From positions 1 to 27,885 of the forward strand of contig JBEBSD010000081.1 of NCBI GenBank assembly GCA_040394475.1: 27,885 nucleotides of DNA, given 5' to 3'. Positions 22,733 through 27,885 of this stretch are shown one piece after another. The position numbers and the translations under genes were made by a program. The stretch comes from JBEBSD01 sp040394475 (GTDB taxonomy: Bacteria > Bacteroidota > Bacteroidia > Cytophagales > Spirosomataceae). Position 1 is the first letter of the stretch. Every line of letters begins with the position of its first letter. A model generated the notes under the pieces. That model did no database searches. It had not been told where the DNA came from and saw only the letters and a list, made by a program, of their open reading frames with translations.

Positions 22733-23707
22733 ATGAAAAAAAGGAACCGTGTTCTTATAATCGGAAAGTGTCCGCCGCCGCTGGGCGGGGTTCGTATCCA
22801 TGTCGCGCGGCTGCTGACAGCCCTTTCCAGGCGGCATTTCGACCAATTCGACTTTGCCGACCTTGAGAAAGAGCCGCTTCGTATCCTCTTGCGGCAATTT
22901 CACTTCCACCGGGTAATCCATCTGCATACCTCCAATCCGTATGTACGTTTACTCATCGCCTGCATTTGCCGGCTGTTCCGAAAACGACTCTTGATTACCT
23001 ACCACGGAAACATCGGGCGGTATTCCGGATTGAAAGCGTTTGCGGAAACGCTCTCCGTTCGCTTAACCACGATCCCGATTGTCTCCAACAACGATAGTTT
23101 TTTCAAAGCACGAAGCCTGAATCCGCAAACGGTTCTGATTGCGGCCTTTATTCCTCCGCTTCCCTGTAATCCCTTACCGGAAGCCGCCCGGCGACTCATT
23201 GGGCAACTCCGCTCCCGCTATCCTTTCCTGCTTTGTACCAATGCTTCCGACCTCTCTTTTGACAAATCCGGTGCTGAAACCTACGGAATCTCTGGCCTGA
23301 TCCGGTATACCGGGCAAAATCCTCTGATCGCGCTGGTCATCTCCGATCCTACGTGCCGGTACCGGCGCTTCATCCGTCAGGTCATTGACCCACTCCCGGA
23401 CAACATCGGTTTTATTACCGGCTTTCACGACTTCATTCCCGTTCTGCAGCAAGCAGATGCGTTTATCCGCCACACTACCACCGACGGCGACTCGCTGTCC
23501 ATTCATGAAGCACTTCACACCGGGCTGCCGGTATTCGCCACCGATGTGGTTTCCCGGCCGGAACACTGTATTACCTATCGTCATCTCTCCACCCTGGAAC
23601 CCACTCTTATGCAAGCCTTGCGGAATCGCCGGCCCGCGCCGACGCCCCCAACGGCAGACACCGTTGCTAAGCTGACCGAACTGTATCAGAAAATGCTTCA
23701 ACAATGA
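22733..23707 (+). CDS. Family 4-like glycosyltransferase
   Basis: This 324-residue protein with a GT-B plan probably adds one sugar of the surface polysaccharide. The N-terminal half begins VLIIGKCPPPLGGVRIHVARLL, the glycine-rich acceptor loop typical of GT4 proteins, and contains RLLITYHGNIGRYSGL. The C-terminal half carries FIPVLQQADAFIRHTTTDG, then SLSIHEALHTGLPVFATD, which matches the donor-binding E-x7-E-like region of GT4 enzymes in weakened form (His-Glu-Ala kept). It is shorter than most GT4 enzymes, and the middle donor domain looks compact. The donor sugar is unknown. It is separated from the Wzy-like gene by the repeat array and may have its own promoter, though I see none. It converges with the exonuclease gene, with 27 bases between the stops. 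Confidence 0.78.
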   Translation: MKKRNRVLIIGKCPPPLGGVRIHVARLLTALSRRHFDQFDFADLEKEPLRILLRQFHFHRVIHLHTSNPYVRLLIACICRLFRKRLLITYHGNIGRYSGLKAFAETLSVRLTTIPIVSNNDSFFKARSLNPQTVLIAAFIPPLPCNPLPEAARRLIGQLRSRYPFLLCTNASDLSFDKSGAETYGISGLIRYTGQNPLIALVISDPTCRYRRFIRQVIDPLPDNIGFITGFHDFIPVLQQADAFIRHTTTDGDSLSIHEALHTGLPVFATDVVSRPEHCITYRHLSTLEPTLMQALRNRRPAPTPPTADTVAKLTELYQKMLQQ

Positions 23708-23734
23708 CCCTTCTTTTCGGCGCTGTTAGTACAG

Positions 23735-24331
23735 CTAGTCATCAATGCGGAGTTTTCCGGCCGTTTCAAAATACTTTTTAAAGCACGCATAGGTCAGCTG
23801 TGCGTCTTCCAATGCATTGTGCTGGTCGTCTTCCCGCTGCAGGGAGAAGTAGTCCGCTACGGCTTTCAGGCTGTAGGATTTGGGCCGGCTGACTTTGTTG
23901 GTATCCCAGATGCGGTACATCAGAAAGGAGATACTCATCAGATCAATCAACCGGTACGAAAACGGCCAGGCCAGGTGAAGTTCGTCGTATTTTTGTTTCA
24001 GGAAATTGATATCATTGATCACGCTCTGCCCGCACAGGGTGATGTCTTTCAAAGAATCCTGGGGACGGCGGTGCAGGCTTTTCCGGACCCACGCCTCGAA
24101 GTCCTCCAATGCATCCAAAGACGACGGGGCATCTTCCAGATCATAAATCGAAATGCCATGGATTTCCTCGGCAGCGGTCGACATGGTTTCTTCATTATCA
24201 GGATACACCAGGCTTTCAAATTGAGAAAGGACTTTCCAGTCATCATCCGCCAATACGGCGCCTATTTGAATAATATCGTGGTAGCCCGCTTCGCTACCGG
24301 TCATTTCAAGATCAAAAATAAGATACGGCAT
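23735..24331 (-). CDS. 3'-5' exonuclease of the DEDDh (DnaQ-like) family
   Basis: A 198-residue nuclease domain without any polymerase part. The DEDDh residues are visible: Asp7 and Glu9 in FDLEMTG, Asp107 in VINDINFL, His171 in HNALEDAQLTY and Asp176. The segment AAEEIHGI is also typical. Such stand-alone proteins trim DNA or RNA 3' ends; the exact substrate (oligoribonuclease-like, RNase T-like or DNA proofreading) is not clear. The ATG at 24331 gives MPYLIFDLEM with the first catalytic residue close to the start, as expected. A terminator-like hairpin with a U run separates it from nanM upstream, so it is probably an independent gene and not part of sialic acid use. Confidence 0.88.
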   Translation of the reverse strand: MPYLIFDLEMTGSEAGYHDIIQIGAVLADDDWKVLSQFESLVYPDNEETMSTAAEEIHGISIYDLEDAPSSLDALEDFEAWVRKSLHRRPQDSLKDITLCGQSVINDINFLKQKYDELHLAWPFSYRLIDLMSISFLMYRIWDTNKVSRPKSYSLKAVADYFSLQREDDQHNALEDAQLTYACFKKYFETAGKLRIDD

Positions 24332-24384
24332 AACAGGGACATTGCTCTATACAAAAGGTCGAAACGACCCGCCCTGAAAGTTAT

Positions 24385-24414
24385 AAAAAAAATCCGGGTC
24401 CACTATTCTCCCGG
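24385..24414 (-). terminator. Rho-independent terminator after nanM
   Basis: On the minus strand CCGGG (24414-24410) and CCCGG (24398-24394) form a short GC stem around an 11-base loop, followed by ATTTTTTTT. It starts 12 bases after the nanM stop. A second small hairpin, GGTCG-AAA-CGACC at 24357-24369, lies further on and may reinforce it. Confidence 0.65.
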
Positions 24415-24425
24415 CAGAAATACCC

Positions 24426-25511
24426 CTACTCCGCATATACCGGGCCATAAACCCGGATGCGCGGTGTCCGAATGCCGGGCCGTACCTCCCCGCTGGGCAA
24501 AACAAGCCAGTCGCCCCAGATTACCAGCGGAGTAGTCACGGCTACGCCCCTGCCTGTATCCCGAACAGCATCCGGTACGGTTTCCCCGACCCGCCAACGA
24601 TCTTCGGTACTGTCATAGGCAAGCAGCTCCTGATGAAATCCGGGATGCTGCGCCTTTAATTCCAGGGTACGATGCGCATGGGTACCATCATCGCCCCCCA
24701 CGAGAACCAGTTGTTTTCCATCGACCGCCACCGCCGGGCCTGCTGCTGCCGCCACTGCATAGGGCAGGTCCACCCTCCGCGTCCACCCGCGACTGGCCGG
24801 GTCGTACACCAGTGTTTCTTTCAGGTACGTTCGTACCACCTCACCTTTGGAGTTCCGGCTCAGCGCCACTCCGCTGAACAGGTAAAACTTTCCCTCCAGC
24901 ATCCCGGCGACGGCTAACATTCGCCCTGCGCCGGGAAAAGGAGGCAATTCCAGCCATTGCGACGTGCGTAGATCAAACTCCCAGAAACTGTTCAGGGCGA
25001 CGGTATCCGAGGGGCTGCCCGTTCCTCCTGCAACGTATATTTTGCCTGCACCGACAGCGCCGGCTGCATAAGCGATGGCTATCGGTAAGGCGGGTAAGCT
25101 GTCAAAAACGATCGCCGGTCCTGAAAGGTGCATCAAGAACGCATCGTTATAGTGCTGCGCGGCATCGGCGCCTCCAAGACAAAACACTCCCCTGTCAGTG
25201 GTCAGAGAAAGGCCATAGCCCATTTTGCGGGGAAGAGCTCCCGCCACCCTCCACGTCCCTTCGGGCCGGTCCAGTACGTAAATCTTTTCATACCAGGTTT
25301 TAGGAGTAGTTCCCCATGGACCTGTATTCCCGGGGAAATTGGCTCCTCCGGCAAAAAGCAGGCTGCCGTTGCTCACCCCCGCGTACCCGCCCGCAAACCC
25401 ATCCGGATCCGGTAACGGCGCTAAGTCCTTCCACTCCGCTCCCGTTTTTTCAGCTGGTCCACAACCCGATATCACCGAAACCATCAGGAGGAACAGTAAC
25501 AGACGATCCAT
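24426..25511 (-). CDS. nanM: N-acetylneuraminate mutarotase-type Kelch lipoprotein (NanM family)
   Basis: NanM-family proteins speed the conversion of the alpha-anomer of sialic acid released by sialidases to the beta-anomer. The 361-residue protein starts with a lipoprotein signal, LLLFLLMVSVISGC, with lipobox Cys17, so it is exported and lipid-anchored. Six Kelch-type blades follow, each with a GG and a later W or Y: LLFAGGANFPG, VFCLGGADA, IYVAGGTGSPSD, FYLFSGVAL and LVLVGGDDGTHAHR are visible. The form matches the cyclically permuted mutarotase group common in Bacteroidota, as I recall it. It is downstream of nanA with a 47-base gap on the same strand and closes the catabolic set before a terminator. 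Confidence 0.85.
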   Translation of the reverse strand: MDRLLLFLLMVSVISGCGPAEKTGAEWKDLAPLPDPDGFAGGYAGVSNGSLLFAGGANFPGNTGPWGTTPKTWYEKIYVLDRPEGTWRVAGALPRKMGYGLSLTTDRGVFCLGGADAAQHYNDAFLMHLSGPAIVFDSLPALPIAIAYAAGAVGAGKIYVAGGTGSPSDTVALNSFWEFDLRTSQWLELPPFPGAGRMLAVAGMLEGKFYLFSGVALSRNSKGEVVRTYLKETLVYDPASRGWTRRVDLPYAVAAAAGPAVAVDGKQLVLVGGDDGTHAHRTLELKAQHPGFHQELLAYDSTEDRWRVGETVPDAVRDTGRGVAVTTPLVIWGDWLVLPSGEVRPGIRTPRIRVYGPVYAE

Positions 25512-25558
25512 TTGCGATGTATTATTTTTGTATTTTCCTCTTCCAGCACCCGGTTTTC

Positions 25559-26485
25559 TTACCGGTTTCTGATCGGGATTCCCCGTTGTTCAAAAAAACC
25601 GATTCCCGCCAGTTCGGCTTCCAGGCTCCGGTAATCTTTTTCAGAAAGCATTTGCAACGGCTTCCGGCAGGGCCCCAGATCATACCCAATCATTTTCATC
25701 ACTGCCTTTTGCGCCGGTATGGCCGGGTATTTCACAATGGTACGGACGAGCTCCACCAGGTAGTACATTTGTTTACGCGCCGCTTCTATATGCCCGTCTT
25801 CAAATGTTTTACGCAGTTGCAGATACAGGGGCGCTGCAAAATTAAAAGTACTCCCAATCGCCCCTTTAGCGCCGACAGCCAGCGCCGCCAGGTGGTTTTC
25901 ATCAAATCCGTACAGCACGTCATAGCGTCCTTCCTTGTAATACAAACAGGAGATATACTCCCAAAGCGTTGCTGCCGTATATTTTATCCCTGCGAAATTG
26001 GGGATGCGCTGTTCGGCAAGCTCCATAAATGCCACGGTGTCGATGGTGATACCTGTCAGAACGGGTATGTGATAATAGTAAAAAGGCAACCCCGGAGCGC
26101 CTGCGGCAATTTCGGCCATGCTGTCCACCAGGTTTTCTACCGAAGTCGGTTTGAAATAGAAGGCGGCCACCGAAGAAACCGCATCTGCACCGTGGTCAGC
26201 AGCATGCCGGGCCAGTTTACGCGCTTCGGCAATACTGGCATGACCCACGTGTACAATGGTTGTAAGCCTCCCCTGGTTATGCTTCAGAATAGTCGCCGTA
26301 ACCTGCTCTCTTTCTTCAAGGGTCAGATTAGGACCTTCGCCATTGCTTCCGCAGATAAATATTCCTGTCAATCCAAAATCAACCAGATGATCGGTTAGCG
26401 CCGGAAGTAACGCATCATTCACTTCACCATTCGGATGAAGCGGGGTAAAAAGAGCGGCAATAAGCCCGTCGGTATGCGGCATCAT
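25559..26485 (-). CDS. nanA: N-acetylneuraminate lyase (NanA type)
   Basis: This aldolase of the DHDPS superfamily splits Neu5Ac into pyruvate and ManNAc. The 308-residue protein shows FICGSNGEGPNLTLEER at 43-59 (the carboxylate-binding loop), YYYHIPVLTG at 136-144 with the proton-shuttling Tyr138, and the Schiff-base lysine Lys168 in GIKYTAATLWEY. GSNGEG in place of the GTTGE common in dihydrodipicolinate synthases, together with YHIP, points to the lyase branch. The protein could start at the second Met, three bases later. It sits between the sialidase-like gene (121 bases upstream) and nanM (47 bases downstream) on the same strand. No nanE, nanK or sialic-acid transporter is in the window. 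Confidence 0.9.
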   Translation of the reverse strand: MMPHTDGLIAALFTPLHPNGEVNDALLPALTDHLVDFGLTGIFICGSNGEGPNLTLEEREQVTATILKHNQGRLTTIVHVGHASIAEARKLARHAADHGADAVSSVAAFYFKPTSVENLVDSMAEIAAGAPGLPFYYYHIPVLTGITIDTVAFMELAEQRIPNFAGIKYTAATLWEYISCLYYKEGRYDVLYGFDENHLAALAVGAKGAIGSTFNFAAPLYLQLRKTFEDGHIEAARKQMYYLVELVRTIVKYPAIPAQKAVMKMIGYDLGPCRKPLQMLSEKDYRSLEAELAGIGFFEQRGIPIRNR

Positions 26486-26577
26486 GAAAAAATTTGTTAA
26501 ATGGTAGGTTTTATGTTTGTACGCATGTGTCTGGTCTGTCTGTTTCCGATCAAATTTTCATTTGTCAGAATCCTGAC

Positions 26578-26617
26578 TTACAGCAACTTACGTGCTGAAA
26601 TCCGGGTTACAGCAACT
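26578..26617. repeat. 11-bp direct repeat at the end of the sialidase-like gene
   Basis: TTACAGCAACT occurs at 26578-26588 and 26607-26617, 29 bases apart. The second copy holds the last codons and stop of the sialidase-like gene (minus strand); the first lies just downstream. It may be a small duplication; no function is apparent. Confidence 0.6.
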
Positions 26618-27731
26618 GATCGAATTCCTCTAGTTTAAACCGGACCGACACCACGGAGTGCTTTTTCTTTCCCGGCTTGTATTTCACGTAAGTCGTGGCT
26701 ACAAAAGTGCCGTCCGGAAGTAGTTCCAGTCCCGGATAGCCGCAGTCCTGCCCGGCATAACTGTGCAATAATTTCACCTTATACTGCCCGGAATAGCCAT
26801 TCAGGAGATCGTTATAAGTACCTACCCAGGCAACAAAGTGCCCCTTCGTCGGACTTCCCGGCGCCATGTCCCGGAACACCGCAAGCAGGCGGCCGTCGGG
26901 CGTATACCTGATTTTATGCCGGTCCCCGGATAAGCCCCAGGGGGTTTCTTCCAGCTTCGACCAGGTTTTTCCTTCATCGTTCGACACCATCCTCAGGGAA
27001 TGCCCCTTCCGCTGGTTCTCCCGCATGACGCACACCAGCTGCTTCTTATTCGGAGACCGGAATACTTCCGGCTCGCAGGGCGACCGTCCCTCCATTTCAC
27101 CTACCAAAACAGCTGCATCCCAGGTCACGCCCCCGTCTTTCGAAACAGACTGCCAGACTGTCAGCGGCGACTTGTCCTGATCATTAAGACCCCGGTGGTA
27201 TAGCCCCAGGTAATCTCCGTTTTCCAGTTGAATAATACTTGAAAAAGCCATGACACAGGGTTTTCCCAGGCTTTTCACGGGTGTCCAGGTCTTCCCGCCA
27301 TCCTCACTCCAGGTCTGCGACATCCCCGGCCGTGCCGCGAAGACCATCAGACGTTCTTTCCCCTGCTTGTCTGTGAGGAGATAAATACTCGGACAATTGA
27401 ACATCGTACCCCAGTCGGCCGGGGTCGGCACCATTTGCCACGTACGGCCGCCATCGGTACTCTTGGCCAACGGGCCGGCCTTTCCCCCGTGATCGAAGGA
27501 CCAGGCGCAGAAAATGGTGCTGCCGCCCGGGGTGCTAACTGTTGTAGGATGTCCCTGATAAATTTCTTCGGTTCCGGCGGCAACTATCACCTGCCGGGAC
27601 GACTGACCGGACACATCGATAACGGGCAGGTTAGGGTGCAGCGTCTGGGCGGAAAGGTGGACAGTCCCCCAATAAAAGGCTGTCAGCATTACTGAAAAAA
27701 GCCGGGTCAGGATCAGATAGTTTTTGGGCAT
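26607..27731 (-). CDS. Secreted Asp-box sialidase-like protein
   Basis: A six-bladed beta-propeller protein likely to act on sialylated glycans. I start it at the ATG at 27731, giving 374 residues with a signal peptide LILTRLFSVMLTAFYWGTVHLSA. The longer frame from 27794 would begin inside the promoter box. Four Asp boxes are clear: STDGGRTW at 91-98, SEDGGKTW at 142-149, SKDGGVTW at 197-204 and SNDEGKTW at 250-257. Arginines in VMREN, KIRYTPDGR and AVFRD could build the carboxylate-binding triad. The classical N-terminal (F/Y)RIP motif of GH33 sialidases is absent, so exo-alpha-sialidase is likely from the neighbours (NanA, NanM) but not certain. It is the first gene of the catabolic run and has a strong promoter. 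Confidence 0.8.
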   Translation of the reverse strand: MPKNYLILTRLFSVMLTAFYWGTVHLSAQTLHPNLPVIDVSGQSSRQVIVAAGTEEIYQGHPTTVSTPGGSTIFCAWSFDHGGKAGPLAKSTDGGRTWQMVPTPADWGTMFNCPSIYLLTDKQGKERLMVFAARPGMSQTWSEDGGKTWTPVKSLGKPCVMAFSSIIQLENGDYLGLYHRGLNDQDKSPLTVWQSVSKDGGVTWDAAVLVGEMEGRSPCEPEVFRSPNKKQLVCVMRENQRKGHSLRMVSNDEGKTWSKLEETPWGLSGDRHKIRYTPDGRLLAVFRDMAPGSPTKGHFVAWVGTYNDLLNGYSGQYKVKLLHSYAGQDCGYPGLELLPDGTFVATTYVKYKPGKKKHSVVSVRFKLEEFDQLL

Positions 27732-27791
27732 AAAGCATGTCGGATTATAAGGGATCAAAACATTATATAGTACATATGTTCTACATAAAGA

Positions 27792-27823
27792 CAAATATAA
27801 CTAGTTTACCACATTATCACCAA
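27792..27823 (-). promoter_or_regulatory. Bacteroidota-type promoter for the sialidase-like gene
   Basis: On the minus strand TTG (27823-27821) is followed after 21 bases by TATATTTG at 27799-27792, a full match to TAnnTTTG. The predicted leader to the ATG at 27731 is about 55 bases. The rest of the window end (27824-27885) shows no feature. Confidence 0.7.
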
Positions 27824-27885
27824 CTATTTCCGGATCAAGCGAAATTTCTGTGGGGCATCTTAGATTAAGCATATAGCTGAGTTAG

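Noticed and set aside
23819..24535. 238-codon open frame on the plus strand opposite the exonuclease
   Set aside because: The minus-strand DEDDh exonuclease has all catalytic residues; the plus frame is its shadow.
25316..26398. 360-codon open frame on the plus strand opposite nanA
   Set aside because: It is the antisense shadow of nanA and part of nanM, both with intact catalytic or fold motifs; its translation shows no domain.

Overview
The window looks like a chromosomal segment of a member of the Bacteroidota; the genus cannot be told from sequence alone. The evidence is promoters of the TTG-N20/21-TAnnTTTG type (best in front of tRNA-Asn and the sialidase-like gene), weak or absent Shine-Dalgarno sequences, an OmpA protein with a calcium-type linker, and Bacteroidota-style NanM, NanA and Tgt proteins.

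Region 1 (1-8105) is a horizontally acquired defence island next to the 3' end of tRNA-Asn(GUU). It holds the end of a type I restriction-modification locus (hsdS and hsdR; hsdM probably ends at base 4). An AT-rich, tightly packed three-gene operon follows: a class I methyltransferase-like protein, a UG/Abi-like reverse transcriptase with a long alpha-helical C-terminal region, and a small helical protein with a winged-helix-like tail. I do not recognise this three-gene combination as a named defence system, and it is the best candidate for something new here. The island ends in a decayed tyrosine recombinase that overlaps the last defence gene tail to tail, about 170 bp from the tRNA.

Region 2 (8106-13285) is ordinary core genome: tRNA-Asn with its own promoter and terminator, a small PH-like protein, rsmG, a family 2 glycosyltransferase, tgt (with all four zinc ligands replaced) and an OmpA-family outer-membrane protein closed by a perfect 19-bp hairpin.

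Region 3 (13286-23707, all + strand) is a surface-polysaccharide locus: UDP-galactopyranose mutase, a Wzz/BY-kinase fusion, an overlapping neuB-neuC-neuA set making a CMP-activated sialic acid, an unrecognised GT-B-like protein that overlaps neuA and may be the sialyltransferase, a Wzy/WaaL-type membrane protein, and a family 4-like glycosyltransferase. Two arrays of short tandem repeats lie in its intergenic gaps.

Region 4 (23708-27885, - strand) holds a DEDDh exonuclease and then a sialic-acid catabolic set: NanM-type mutarotase lipoprotein, NanA-type lyase and a secreted Asp-box sialidase-like protein behind a strong Bacteroidota promoter. Synthesis and breakdown of sialic acid are therefore encoded within 11 kb on opposite strands, which raises the question of how the cell avoids a futile cycle and whether the two sets use the same sugar.
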